NCBI GenBank assembly: GCA_019694735.1 | Contig: JAIBBJ010000007.1 | Location: 1 to 32,640 of the forward strand | Reading direction: 5' to 3' | From: Gemmatimonadaceae bacterium | GTDB lineage: Bacteria > Gemmatimonadota > Gemmatimonadetes > Gemmatimonadales > Gemmatimonadaceae | DNA length: 32,640 bases | Part shown: piece after piece, positions 21,873 through 31,190 of the stretch | How the letters are laid out: the number at the start of each line of letters is the position of its first letter | How positions within the stretch are numbered: position 1 is the stretch's first letter | Made by a program: the position numbers and the translations under genes | Notes under the pieces: model-generated | The model's input: only the letters and a program-made list of their open reading frames with translations | What the model was told of the DNA's origin: nothing | Database searches by the model: none

Positions 21873-24296
21873 GTGACCGTCCCACAGCGCTCCCCCATCC
21901 ACCTGATCCACGACCTGCTGCAGCGCCACAAGCCGCGGGTCATCGTGGCGTTGCTGGTGCTCTGGGCGGTGGGGGCGGCCTTCCGCCTCCTCGAGCTGCG
22001 GACGCCGCCGGCGCCGGACCTGCGGGTGACGCGGAGCGCGGACGGCGGGGCGCCGAGCCTCCTGATGTTCTTCGACTCGACCGACGCCGTCGGGTCGCCG
22101 CTGCGGGTCGGGGACCGGCTCGTGCAGGTCGGCGACCGGCCGTTGGCGGGCGTGGGCCAGTTCGGCTTCCTCGTCGCCTGGCACGGGGCCTGGTGGGGAC
22201 GCGGCGATTCGCTCCCGATCGTCGTCGAGCGGGACGGCACCCGGATGACCGTGCAGGAGTCGCGCCGGTCGCCCAACATGGGGCGCTACGTGCAGACGTT
22301 CACGCTCTCGCTGCTGAACGTGCTGGTGGCCCTGCTCGTCCTCGCGCGCGGGCGTCCCTCCCTCGGATCGTCGGCGCTCGTGTTCGGCATGGCGGCGTAC
22401 GGTCTGATGTTCATGACGCGCTCGATGGTGCCGGGCTGGTATTTCCCGGTGCAGTTCCTCATCGCCGTCGTCACCGCCTGCTGCGCCGCGCCGGGGCTCC
22501 TGCTGCTGGCCCTCGGCTTCCCCGACGAGGCGGGCCGCCTGCGCGGACCGCACCTGTGGTGGCCGTGGGCGTTCACGGGCGTCAGCCTGGTGTGGGTCTC
22601 GATGGTCTACGGCCTGCCGATCCGGTCGGACGTGGCCGTCCAGCTGGGCCAGCCGCTGTCCGGCCTCTGGGTCGTGCTCCAGCCGATCATCTACACGCTG
22701 AACTTCCGCGCGAGCAGCGCGGCCGGCCGCCGCCGCGTGAAGTGGGTGATCGCGGGCGCGTACGCCGGCTTCCTCCTCACCCTGCTCGTGATCCTCGGGA
22801 CCGGTGAGATCGCGCAGAGCGAGGATTCGCCGCCGTGGGCCACCCTGACGATGGGGCTCGCGGGCGGCCTCTTCCCGCTGTCGCTGCTCGTCGCGATGCT
22901 GCGCGCCGACCTCTTCGACGTGGACCGGCTGCTCGGCGCGACCGTGTCGTACAACCTGCTCGCCGTCCTCGTGCTGGGGGCGGGGTTCGCGGTGGTGCCG
23001 GCGCTCTCGGCCGGCATCGGCGCGCAACTCGGTCTCGACCCGGCGATCGGCCGCACGGTGATCACGGTGACCCTCGCCGCGCTCGCGCTCGGCGCGGAGC
23101 GCCGTGTGCGGCCCTACGTGGACCGGTTCTTCTTCCGGGAGCGGTTCGCCCTGGAGCGCGCGATGGCGGAGCTGCCGGAGCACTTCGCCGGCGTCCGCCG
23201 CGCGGACGAGCTCTGGACGCTGATGACCGGTACGCTCGACGAGACGCTCCGGCCGGCGAGCAGCGCGCTCTTCCTCTCGGCAGGCGACACCTTCGTGCCG
23301 ATGCAGTCCGCCGATGGCGGCATCGCGAGCGCGCTGCCGGCACGCACGCCGCTGGTGGCGTGGATCGACGGGCTCCCCGGGGCCACGCTCGTGCGCCCCG
23401 GCATGCCCGGGCCCGGCGCCGAGGGACGCCAGCTCCTCGAGAGCCTCGGCGCCCGGGTCGTCATCCCGATCCATCGCGGTCGCGCGCTCGAGGCGATCCT
23501 CCTGCTCGGCGAGAAGCGGTCGGGCGACATCTTCACGTCCACCGACGTCACGCTGCTCACCTCGATCGCGAAGAGCGCCTCGAGCCACCTGCTGCGGTTC
23601 GACGAGCAGGAGCTGGTCGCGCGCGCCAAGGAGATGCAGGACAAGATGCGCCGCTACGTGCCCGGCGCGATCGCCGAGGCGATCGCGCTCGGCGACGACC
23701 TCGAGACCGGCGAGCGCGAGGTCTCGGTGCTCTTCGTGGACATCCGCGGCTACACGGCGTACGCGCACGGCCGCGACACCACGGACATCTTCTCGACCGT
23801 GAACCGCTACACGGAGACCGTGAGCGCGATCGTGAACCGCTGCGGCGGCGTGGTGGTCGAGTTCAACGGCGACGGGATGATGGCCGTGTTCGGCGCGCCG
23901 CGGCCGCTGCCCGCCAAGGAGGCCGCGGCGGTGCGCGCCGCGCGCGAACTGGTGAGTGCGGTGCCGCGGATGGCCCCGGCGGGCAGCGACACGACGCTCG
24001 GCGTGGGGGTCGGCGTCGCCACCGGGCTCGCGTTCGTCGGCAACATCGAGGCGGTCGACCGCACGATCTGGAGTGCGATCGGCAGCACGACCAACCTCGC
24101 CGCGCGGCTGCAGAACCTCACGCGGGAGCACGGGGCGAGCGTGCTCGTGTGCGAGACGACGTGGCAGCGGGCGGCGCAGGAGGCCGCGGGCTTCACGCGG
24201 CTGGCGGACATCGCGATCCGCGGGCGCCGCGGCACCGATACGCTCTACGCGCTGCCGCTCACGCCCGCCGGCGGAACGTCCCCAGCGACGGCATGA
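21873..24296 (+). CDS. PDZ/7TM/GAF class III nucleotide cyclase
   Basis: An 807-residue membrane receptor. There is a TM helix at 22-40, then a periplasmic PDZ-like domain (about 50-132, core PLRVGDRLVQVGDRPL). A multi-pass block follows at 142-410, ending in RVRPYVDRFFFRERF as in 7TM histidine kinases. A GAF-like region lies at 430-570 and a class III cyclase at 615-795. Metal aspartates are D623 (FVDIRGYT) and D667 (FNGDGMM). Transition-state residues N741 and R745 (NLAARL) are intact, so it should be active. The base-specifying position is E663 where adenylyl cyclases carry lysine, and S734 is at the partner position. The GTG at 21873 avoids overlap with the divergent gene. Its 3' end overlaps the CruF-like gene by 38 bp. 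Confidence 0.88.
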   Translation: MTVPQRSPIHLIHDLLQRHKPRVIVALLVLWAVGAAFRLLELRTPPAPDLRVTRSADGGAPSLLMFFDSTDAVGSPLRVGDRLVQVGDRPLAGVGQFGFLVAWHGAWWGRGDSLPIVVERDGTRMTVQESRRSPNMGRYVQTFTLSLLNVLVALLVLARGRPSLGSSALVFGMAAYGLMFMTRSMVPGWYFPVQFLIAVVTACCAAPGLLLLALGFPDEAGRLRGPHLWWPWAFTGVSLVWVSMVYGLPIRSDVAVQLGQPLSGLWVVLQPIIYTLNFRASSAAGRRRVKWVIAGAYAGFLLTLLVILGTGEIAQSEDSPPWATLTMGLAGGLFPLSLLVAMLRADLFDVDRLLGATVSYNLLAVLVLGAGFAVVPALSAGIGAQLGLDPAIGRTVITVTLAALALGAERRVRPYVDRFFFRERFALERAMAELPEHFAGVRRADELWTLMTGTLDETLRPASSALFLSAGDTFVPMQSADGGIASALPARTPLVAWIDGLPGATLVRPGMPGPGAEGRQLLESLGARVVIPIHRGRALEAILLLGEKRSGDIFTSTDVTLLTSIAKSASSHLLRFDEQELVARAKEMQDKMRRYVPGAIAEAIALGDDLETGEREVSVLFVDIRGYTAYAHGRDTTDIFSTVNRYTETVSAIVNRCGGVVVEFNGDGMMAVFGAPRPLPAKEAAAVRAARELVSAVPRMAPAGSDTTLGVGVGVATGLAFVGNIEAVDRTIWSAIGSTTNLAARLQNLTREHGASVLVCETTWQRAAQEAAGFTRLADIAIRGRRGTDTLYALPLTPAGGTSPATA

Positions 24297-25224
24297 GCAG
24301 GAGCAGGATGCCGTCGGCGATCACCGCCGTCATCAGGAGCGTCCCGGCGAGGCCGCTCGCTCCCGCGATGCCCATCGCGTAGAAGAGCACGCCCCAACTC
24401 GCGTAGGCGTACGCCGGCCAGGCCACGCGGCCCCAGGAGAAGGGCGTGTCGAAGCGCAGGTGCCGCCGCTGCGTCAGGATGAGCAGCCACGGGAGCGCGA
24501 CCACGACCGCGAGCGCCGTCCACTCGGCGGCCGGGCCCGACGAGCCCGGGATCCGGCTCAGCTGGCCGACGAGGGCGTCCATGCCGATCGCGAGCACGCC
24601 GAGCCCGACCAGCATGGCCGCCTGATGGAGCGCGCCGCGCGTCTCGCCCTTGCCCCACTGCCGGCCGGCGCGCACGGTGAAGGAGAGCATCGTGATGACC
24701 GTGAACCAGCCGAGGAAGTTCGCGGTGGGCACGGAGAAGAAGAGCGGGGTGGGGTCGTCCGGCGGGACGCACCAGACCCAGAGCTCGAGCCCGCCGCTGA
24801 GCGGTCCGGTCTCCTGCATGCAGGGCAGCACCGTATTCGGCGTGAACCGCGTCGCGCTCATCACCGGGTCGAGCATGAGGTCGATCGTCATCGCCAGCGC
24901 GCCGTCGAAGAACGGGCGCTGCCACCAGGGCAGGCCGAGCGCGTCGCTCGTCCGGCCGACGACGTAGAAGAGGCAGGCCCAGCAGACGCCGATCGTGTAC
25001 GGCACCCAGTCGGGCGGGGCGCCGAACATCAGCCAGAGGTCGGCGTAGTCGTAGTCGTGCGTCGTGTGCAGCGCGAGCGACTCGATCGCCATGCCGTACA
25101 CGAGCGCGACGAGGAGGGCGAGCATCAGGTAGCGGCTGTCGCGGCGCGCGTGGACGAGGTACCACGCGAAGATGAGGAACGGCGGGATGACCGCGAGCGC
25201 GACGAGCCAGGTGGGGATGGACAT
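24259..25224 (-). CDS. CruF-like carotenoid biosynthesis membrane protein
   Basis: A 321-residue polytopic protein resembling the DUF422/CruF family (1',2'-hydratase of carotenoid ends, such as bisanhydrobacterioruberin hydratase). Visible landmarks are MAIESLALHTTHDYDY (about 45-60), DLMLDPVM (115-122) and FFSVPTANFLGWF (about 162-174). The last matches the GVPxxNFLGW block of that family. Known members add water across a terminal double bond of acyclic carotenoids. It is 49 bp downstream of the CrtC-like gene, which performs the same type of chemistry with an unrelated fold. The convergent stop runs 38 bases into the cyclase receptor. Confidence 0.7.
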   Translation of the reverse strand: MSIPTWLVALAVIPPFLIFAWYLVHARRDSRYLMLALLVALVYGMAIESLALHTTHDYDYADLWLMFGAPPDWVPYTIGVCWACLFYVVGRTSDALGLPWWQRPFFDGALAMTIDLMLDPVMSATRFTPNTVLPCMQETGPLSGGLELWVWCVPPDDPTPLFFSVPTANFLGWFTVITMLSFTVRAGRQWGKGETRGALHQAAMLVGLGVLAIGMDALVGQLSRIPGSSGPAAEWTALAVVVALPWLLILTQRRHLRFDTPFSWGRVAWPAYAYASWGVLFYAMGIAGASGLAGTLLMTAVIADGILLLLMPSLGTFRRRA

Positions 25225-25273
25225 CAGGCGAGGGACGGTGGGAGGAGCGCGGTGCGCGGGCGGTGCCCCGGGA

Positions 25274-26314
25274 TCACTGGCCGACCCAGGGAAAGCGGCG
25301 CCAGAAGAACGCCTGCGCGCGCGCGCCGATCGCGGCGAGGCCGCGCGCCCAGGTCGGGAGGTGGAAGTACTCGACCCAGCCGGTGCCGGCCGGCCCCGCC
25401 TGCGGCGTCCAGGTGATCCCGGAGCGGTCGTAGATCAGCGTGTCGAGGAGCGCGCCGGTCGACACGGCGCGCCAGCTCATCCCCGGGACGCCGACCGTGA
25501 GCGCGTGCGGGTAGCGCAGGCCGTTCCACGCATCCTTGCGCCAGTCGCTGGCCTCGACCGTGAGGTCGGCGGTCACCGTGGGCTGGAAATCGCCCATCGG
25601 CGCGCGGTAGCAGAAGGTCAGGGCGCCCTCGAAGCCCTCGGCGGGCGTCACCTTCGCGAACATCACGCCCTCGGCCGGGGTGGCGGCGCGCGCCCAGTTC
25701 CATTCGTGGTGTGTCGCGAAGAGCTGCTCGGTGCCCCACGGGTGGTCGTGGTAGCCGCGGCCGCTGATCGGCGCCGTGCGCCCGCCGACGGTGATCGTGC
25801 CCGTGCCGCGCATCAACGGCGCCGCGAACGCGACGGCGGTGAAGCGGCGCGGGTCCTCGCGGTGCGTGAAGTAGCGGCCGTCGGCCGTCGGGAGGAAGCC
25901 GAGGTGCTCGGGGGTGAGGGTGAGGTCGGCGGAGAGCCACTCCGTGCGCACCGTGACCTCGTAGCGCAGCGTCTCGGGGCGGTCGCCGACGAGCCGCACC
26001 TGCGAGTCGGCCACGCGGAGCACGCGCCCGTCCGGCCCCTCCGCCCAGCTGAAGGCCGCCTCGGGATGGTTGCGCACGTGCTTGAACCCCGAGGCCCCGT
26101 CGTGGTACTCGACGTACACCGCGGACTTGCCCGGCGCGAACACGGGGTTGCGGCGGCTCAGCACCAGCACGAGCGAGCGCCCGTCGGCGGACGCGAGGTC
26201 GAAGTACCACCACTCGAACGCGTTCGTGGAGAAGGCGATCTCGTCGGCGGTGAGCTGCGGACCGTCCCAGGGGATCGCGTACGGCGCGAACGGCGCCGGG
26301 ATGCCGTCCGCCAC
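25274..26314 (-). CDS. CrtC-like carotenoid 1,2-hydratase family protein
   Basis: A 346-residue soluble protein of the CrtC/AttH lipocalin-like superfamily. The two diagnostic blocks are FEWWYFDL (33-40) and GRGYHDHPWG (185-194), with a further HHEWNWAR at 202-209. CrtC hydrates the terminal double bond of acyclic carotenoids such as neurosporene. Homologues also modify other isoprenoids or are of unknown role. There is no signal peptide. The GTG start at 26312-26314 directly abuts the receptor stop (TGAGTG), so translation is probably coupled to the TonB receptor. The pairing with the CruF-like gene supports isoprenoid hydration as the theme. Confidence 0.8.
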   Translation of the reverse strand: MADGIPAPFAPYAIPWDGPQLTADEIAFSTNAFEWWYFDLASADGRSLVLVLSRRNPVFAPGKSAVYVEYHDGASGFKHVRNHPEAAFSWAEGPDGRVLRVADSQVRLVGDRPETLRYEVTVRTEWLSADLTLTPEHLGFLPTADGRYFTHREDPRRFTAVAFAAPLMRGTGTITVGGRTAPISGRGYHDHPWGTEQLFATHHEWNWARAATPAEGVMFAKVTPAEGFEGALTFCYRAPMGDFQPTVTADLTVEASDWRKDAWNGLRYPHALTVGVPGMSWRAVSTGALLDTLIYDRSGITWTPQAGPAGTGWVEYFHLPTWARGLAAIGARAQAFFWRRFPWVGQ

Positions 26315-28822
26315 TCAGCGCCTCCAGCCGAGCGTGACCAGCGCGCGCCGCTCGATGGCCGAGCCGCCGAGCACCTGCACGCGGCGCTGGTCGAGGACGT
26401 TCGTGCCGGCCAGCGAAACGGACCACCGGTCCCCGAGCGGCAGCCGCGCGTGGAGGTCGATCGCGGTCGCGGCGGGCAGCGTCGCGACCCAGGCGCCGGT
26501 GCGCGCCGCGAACGCATCCTGGTAGCGCGCCCCGAGCCGCAGCCGGAGGCCGCGCGGGGCCTGCCAGGTCGCGGCCACGTTCGCCTGGTGCGCCGGCGCG
26601 TTCGCGCTGATGGTGTCGCCCGCGGCGAACGATCCCTGCTCGAGCGAGAAGTCGTAGAAGGTGTAGTTGGTCTCGAGCCGCACGCGGTCGGTGGCCTGCC
26701 ATGCGAGCGCGAGCTCGGCGCCGCGCTCGGTCGCGCGTCCCGCGTTCCCGAACGAGACGACCATCGCGGTGGAGCCGTCCGGCAGTCGCGTGATGAGGCG
26801 GCCGAGGGCGCCGATCACGGCCTGCGCGACGGCATCGCGCGCCGGCTCGGGCACCGCGTCGGGCGCGGTCCACGCGCCGTAGGCCGCATTGCGCCCGGGG
26901 AGGAGCGAGGTCGCGAAGTCGGTGATCGTGCTGGTGTAGACGTCGATCGTCGCATAGAGTCGCCCGCGCTGCAGCTTGTAGCCCGCCTCGATCCCGGTCA
27001 CCACCTCCGGCCGGAGGGAGGCGTTGCCGAGGGCGAACACCGGGACGGCGCTCGAGGTGGTGAAGAGCGTACCGTTGGCCACGCCGGCGAGCGCGGGCCC
27101 GAGCGGTGAGGCGCGCAGCCCGGCTTCGAGCGCGCTCAGGTCCTGCGGTGCGCCGGCGGGGAAGCGCAGGAACCGCTGGAACGGGCTCGCCGCGAGGTAG
27201 CCGCGGTTCCAGGTGAGGCGCAGCGTCTGGTCCGGCGCCGGGGTGTAGACCAGCCCGAAGCGCGGCGAGGCCTGCGGCTCGAACATCGTCCCGTCGTCGT
27301 ACCGGGCGCCGAGCACGGCCTTGAGGGTCGGCGTCACCGACCAGTCCACCTGCTGGAAGACCGCGAACACGTCGTCGCGGCGGTCGTCCTCCGCCGCGGC
27401 GAGCACGGTGCCCTCGGAGTCATTGCGCACCTGGCGCACCGACGCCCCCACGACCCAGCGGCCGCGGTCGCCCGCGAACCGGAAGGTGCGCTGCCCCTCG
27501 AGGTGCCAGACGCCACCCCTGTCGATGCCGGGCGTGCCGCTGGCGAGGGAGACCTGCTCGCCGTCGCGGCCGGTGTAGTAGGCGAACACGCTGTAGGCGC
27601 GCGCGGTGAGCGCCACCCGCGCCCACGGCCGGTCGGCGCGCACCACCTGCGAGCGGGACACGCCGGTGTTGATGACGGAGTTCTCGACGCGACTCGCGCC
27701 GCCCTCGACGGTCAGCACGGCGCCGTCCCGGCGGTAGCGGTCGGCACGCACGGTGCCGTACTGCACGCGCACCGGGTCCGGCGTGCCGCTCGCCTCGCCC
27801 GGGACGCCGAAGGCCCCGGCCTTCGTCTGGCCCGCGAGCGGCAGCACCTCGTAGCCCGGGGCCGGGTAGTGCACCGTCCCGGGCGCGAAGCCCGCCCGCT
27901 CGTACTCCGCGTCGACGTCGCCGAGGGCGGTGCGCGCGCGGTCCCACGCGCGGCTCTGCTGCCACCCGGCGGAGACCCGCACGCCCCAGCGCCCGTCGTC
28001 GGTGAGCCACGCCTGCCGCACGTCCGCGCGGAGCGCGCCGAGCATGCCCGTGGTGAGGTCCACGCGCGTGCCCGGCGTCTCGCGCACGCTCGGCGTCGTG
28101 ATCGCCAGCACGCCGCTGAACGCGTTCGCGCCGTAGAGCGCCGCGCCGGGGCCGCGGACCATCTCCACCTGCGTCGCGTCCTCGAACGCCAGGAGGTCGG
28201 CCCATTCCTGGTTCCCGAGCAGCGGGATGGAGACGTCGCGGCCGTCCACGAGCACGAGCGTGCGCCGATTGAGCGGCGTGTTGAAGCCGCGGGTGTTGAG
28301 GTTGAAGTCGAACAACCCCGCCTGTGCCGCGCGGACGCCGGGCTGGTCGGCGACGAGCATCGGGAGCTGGCCGGTCGCGGCGAGGTCGCGGACGCGGTCC
28401 GGCTCGACGCTGATGATCGCTGCCGGCGCATCCACCAGGCGTTCGGGGGTCCGCGAAGCGCCGCTCACGCGCACGAGCCCGAGCTGCACCGGATTCGCGC
28501 GCAGTGCGAGGTCGAGGGTCCGCGTCTCACCCGCCGCGAGCGTGACCGTCTCGGTGCGCGGCGCGTACCCCAGCCACCGGAAGCGCACGGTGTAGGTGCC
28601 GGCGGCGATCCCGGCGAGCCGATAGCGTCCGCTGCCGTCGGTGGAGGCCGCCCGTCCGTCGCTCACATCGATATGGATGCCCGCTAACGCCTTCCCCGAC
28701 GCCTCGTCGGTCACCGTGCCGGTCAGGATCGCCGCCCCCTGCGCACCGGCGAGGTGCGCGGTCGTGAGGGAGAGCAGGCACGCGACGCGGCGGGCGACAC
28801 GGGCGAACGACGGGATGGCCAT
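26315..28822 (-). CDS. TonB-dependent outer-membrane receptor
   Basis: An 835-residue receptor. A signal peptide (ending AHLAGAQG) is followed by a carboxypeptidase-regulatory-like domain (about 30-110: GTVTDEASGKALAGIHI, GRYRLAGIAAGTYTV). The plug is at 120-245 (TPERLVDAPAAI, LNTRGFN, LVLVDGRD, VEMVRGPGAALYGANAFSGV), then a 22-strand-type barrel to the end, with a terminal LVTLGWRR aromatic strand. Such receptors import metal chelates, sugars or hydrophobic compounds; the ligand is unknown. GAGGA stands about seven bases before the ATG. It abuts the CrtC-like start, an unusual partner for a receptor. The 84 bp upstream, to the kinase stop, hold only a weak hairpin (28853-28869). Confidence 0.93.
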   Translation of the reverse strand: MAIPSFARVARRVACLLSLTTAHLAGAQGAAILTGTVTDEASGKALAGIHIDVSDGRAASTDGSGRYRLAGIAAGTYTVRFRWLGYAPRTETVTLAAGETRTLDLALRANPVQLGLVRVSGASRTPERLVDAPAAIISVEPDRVRDLAATGQLPMLVADQPGVRAAQAGLFDFNLNTRGFNTPLNRRTLVLVDGRDVSIPLLGNQEWADLLAFEDATQVEMVRGPGAALYGANAFSGVLAITTPSVRETPGTRVDLTTGMLGALRADVRQAWLTDDGRWGVRVSAGWQQSRAWDRARTALGDVDAEYERAGFAPGTVHYPAPGYEVLPLAGQTKAGAFGVPGEASGTPDPVRVQYGTVRADRYRRDGAVLTVEGGASRVENSVINTGVSRSQVVRADRPWARVALTARAYSVFAYYTGRDGEQVSLASGTPGIDRGGVWHLEGQRTFRFAGDRGRWVVGASVRQVRNDSEGTVLAAAEDDRRDDVFAVFQQVDWSVTPTLKAVLGARYDDGTMFEPQASPRFGLVYTPAPDQTLRLTWNRGYLAASPFQRFLRFPAGAPQDLSALEAGLRASPLGPALAGVANGTLFTTSSAVPVFALGNASLRPEVVTGIEAGYKLQRGRLYATIDVYTSTITDFATSLLPGRNAAYGAWTAPDAVPEPARDAVAQAVIGALGRLITRLPDGSTAMVVSFGNAGRATERGAELALAWQATDRVRLETNYTFYDFSLEQGSFAAGDTISANAPAHQANVAATWQAPRGLRLRLGARYQDAFAARTGAWVATLPAATAIDLHARLPLGDRWSVSLAGTNVLDQRRVQVLGGSAIERRALVTLGWRR

Positions 28823-28906
28823 GCGGGATCCTCGCGGAACAGGGGCGCGGCGCGCCCGAATCCCGGGCGTCGCCGCGGGGAATCTGTCGCGGTCGCTCCC
28901 GTTCGG

Positions 28907-31180
28907 TCAGGGGACGGCTGACCCCGGGGCGTCGAGGAGTGCCCGGAGGGCCGGCAGGCCGAGGAGGGGCGCGAAGGCCGGGCGCACGCGCACCAGCGGC
29001 AGGTCCACGGCGCGGACGGCGCGGGCCTCGGCAAGGTCGGCGAGGGCCGCGGCGGTGTCCCCGAGGCCGACGCGCACCTGGGCGAGGAGCACCGGGGAGA
29101 TGAACTGCGTCGCCCGCAGCCGTTCGAGGTCGGCGAGCGTGGCGCGCGCCGCGTCCGCCCGCCCGGCGCGCGCCTGCGCGAAGCCGAGCGCGGCGCGGGA
29201 CTCCGCGCTGCCGTTCGAGAGCGCGACCGCGCGGTCGATCGCGGCGAGGGCGTCGTCGAGGCGACCGGTCTCGACCAGCGCGAGCCCACTGAAGAGGTGG
29301 GCCAGGCCGAACGCCGGGTGCTGCTCGAGCACGAGGTGCAGCTCGCGCACCGCCTGCTCGGCGTCCCCCTCGTAGAGGCGCAGGATGCCCCCGCTCGCGG
29401 CGATGCTCGGCGAGAGCGGGTCGAGCTCGCGGGCGCGCGCGACCTGGGCCCGCGCCTCCGCGAAGCGGCCGAGCGGGGCGAGCAGGTGCATCGCGTACCA
29501 CTGGTGCGTGAGCGGGTACTGCACCTGCCCGGCGAGCGCGGCGAGATAGTCCCCCTCGGCGCCGTCCCAGTCGCGGTCGTGCAGCGCGCGCACCGACGCG
29601 CGGGCCGTCAGCGCCTCGACGGCGTCGGCGCGGATCGCGAGCGCGCGGTCGGCGGCGGTCCGCGCCGCGCCCAGCGCCTCGGTCGGGGACGCGACGCCGT
29701 AGATCGCGCGTGTGACGTGGCAGTCGGCGAGGCCGGCGAGCGCGAGCACGAAGCGCGGGTCGAGGGCGATCGCGCGCTCGAGGTGCTCGAGGCAGCGCTG
29801 CAGCGATGCCGGCGTGCGCTGGCTCCACTCGAAGCGGCCGCGCAGGTACGACTCGTATGCGTCGAGGTTCGAGGTCGGCGTCGCGACGATGCGCGAGGTC
29901 TCGCCGAGGAAGCGCACGCGCAGAGTGTCCACGATCGCGTGCGAGATCTCGTCCTGCACCGCGAAGACGTCGGTGAGCTGCCGGTCGAAGCGCTCCGACC
30001 AGCGCTGGATCCCGCTCTCGACGTCGATCAGCTCGCAGGTGATGCGGAGCCGGTCGCCGGCGCGGCGGACGCTCCCCGAGAGGATCGAGCCGACGCCGAG
30101 CGTCGCGCCGACGGTGCGCGCATCCACCGCGCGGCCCTTGAAGGCGAAGGCCGAGGTCCGGGCGACGACGCGCAGCGCCGGGATGGCCGAGAGCGCGTGG
30201 CCGAGGTCCTCGGCGAGGCCGTCGCCGAGGTACTCGTCGGCCGGGTCGCCGCTCGCGTTCGTGAAGGGGAGCACGGCGATCGACTTGAGCACCGTGGCAC
30301 CGGAGCGGCGCGCCGCGGGCCGGACCGGGGCCGGCTGCGTGAGGGTGGTGATGAACTCCTCGATCGTCGCCGGCCGCTCGTCGCGGTCGCGGTGGAGTGC
30401 GCGCAGCAGCGCGCGCTCGACGTGCGGCGGCAGCGGCTCGAGCGTCCGCGAGGGCGCGAGCACGGTGCCGACCGCCTTCTGGGCGAGGATCGCGGTGGCG
30501 CTGGGGCCGCTGAACGGCGGGCGACCCTCGAGCGCCTCGTAGAGCACCGTCGCCAGGCCGTACACGTCGGCCCGCTCGTCCACGTCGCCCTCGCCGAACA
30601 TCTGCTCCGGCGCCATGTACGTGGGGGTGCCGACGAACATCCCCTCCTGCGTCGTCGTGCTCGCGTCGCCCTCGAGCGCCTTGGCGATGCCGAAGTCCAC
30701 GACGAAGGCGTGGCCGTGCTGGAGCAGGATGTTCTCCGGCTTCATGTCGCGGTGGACGACGTGGCGGCTGTGCGCGTAGCTGAGCGCCTCGCCCACCTCG
30801 CGGCCGTAGCGCAGCGCCTCGTCGAGCGCGAGCCGCTCCACCCGCGCGAGCCGCTCGCGCAGCGACTCGCCGTCCACGTACGGCATCACGAGGTACAGCA
30901 TCCCCGCCGCGTCGCCCGAGTCGTAGATCGGCACGATGTGCGGGTGCTGGAGGCGCGCGGCGGTGCCGATCTCACGGAGGAACCGCTCGGCGCCGAGCGT
31001 GAGCGCCACCTCGGGGCGCAGCACCTTCACCGCGACCGGCCGGTCGTGCCGGCGGTCATGCGCGAGCAGCACGAGCGACATCCCGCCGGCGCCGACCTCG
31101 TGCCCCAGCGCATAGCGGGTGTCGAGGGCCGCGCGCAGCGTCGCGATGGGGTCCGGCGGATCGTGGGACGGCGTGGACAC
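28907..31180 (-). CDS. Ser/Thr protein kinase with TolB-like and TPR regions
   Basis: A 757-residue protein. The Hanks-type kinase domain (about 20-280) is complete: GAGGMSLV loop, VAVKVL (K52), HRDMKPEN (D145), DFGIAKA (D162) and APEQ. A TolB/FlgO-like region follows at about 298-430 (KSIAVLPFTNASGDPADEYLGDGLAEDL, ILSGSVRRAGDRLRI). Tetratricopeptide-type helices then run to the C-terminus (repeated ALAxAD, LGFAQARAGRAD). No membrane segment is visible, so this is probably cytoplasmic. The architecture is typical of Gemmatimonadota and Acidobacteria and implies phosphorylation with protein-protein contact. The GTG start at 31178-31180 is 10 bp after the tgt stop, so the two are cotranscribed. 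Substrates are unknown. Confidence 0.92.
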   Translation of the reverse strand: MSTPSHDPPDPIATLRAALDTRYALGHEVGAGGMSLVLLAHDRRHDRPVAVKVLRPEVALTLGAERFLREIGTAARLQHPHIVPIYDSGDAAGMLYLVMPYVDGESLRERLARVERLALDEALRYGREVGEALSYAHSRHVVHRDMKPENILLQHGHAFVVDFGIAKALEGDASTTTQEGMFVGTPTYMAPEQMFGEGDVDERADVYGLATVLYEALEGRPPFSGPSATAILAQKAVGTVLAPSRTLEPLPPHVERALLRALHRDRDERPATIEEFITTLTQPAPVRPAARRSGATVLKSIAVLPFTNASGDPADEYLGDGLAEDLGHALSAIPALRVVARTSAFAFKGRAVDARTVGATLGVGSILSGSVRRAGDRLRITCELIDVESGIQRWSERFDRQLTDVFAVQDEISHAIVDTLRVRFLGETSRIVATPTSNLDAYESYLRGRFEWSQRTPASLQRCLEHLERAIALDPRFVLALAGLADCHVTRAIYGVASPTEALGAARTAADRALAIRADAVEALTARASVRALHDRDWDGAEGDYLAALAGQVQYPLTHQWYAMHLLAPLGRFAEARAQVARARELDPLSPSIAASGGILRLYEGDAEQAVRELHLVLEQHPAFGLAHLFSGLALVETGRLDDALAAIDRAVALSNGSAESRAALGFAQARAGRADAARATLADLERLRATQFISPVLLAQVRVGLGDTAAALADLAEARAVRAVDLPLVRVRPAFAPLLGLPALRALLDAPGSAVP

Positions 31181-31190
31181 GCCCGGAAAG

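Noticed and set aside
20829-24131. A very long minus-strand reading joined upstream of the lycopene-cyclase-like gene
   Set aside because: The upstream part is antisense to the cyclase receptor and has shadow composition. The real protein starts at 21806 with a normal polar N-terminus and membrane segments.
28853-28869. CGCCCG-AATCC-CGGGCG hairpin as a terminator between kinase and receptor
   Set aside because: The stem is only six pairs and has no T tract; in such GC-rich DNA this is expected by chance.
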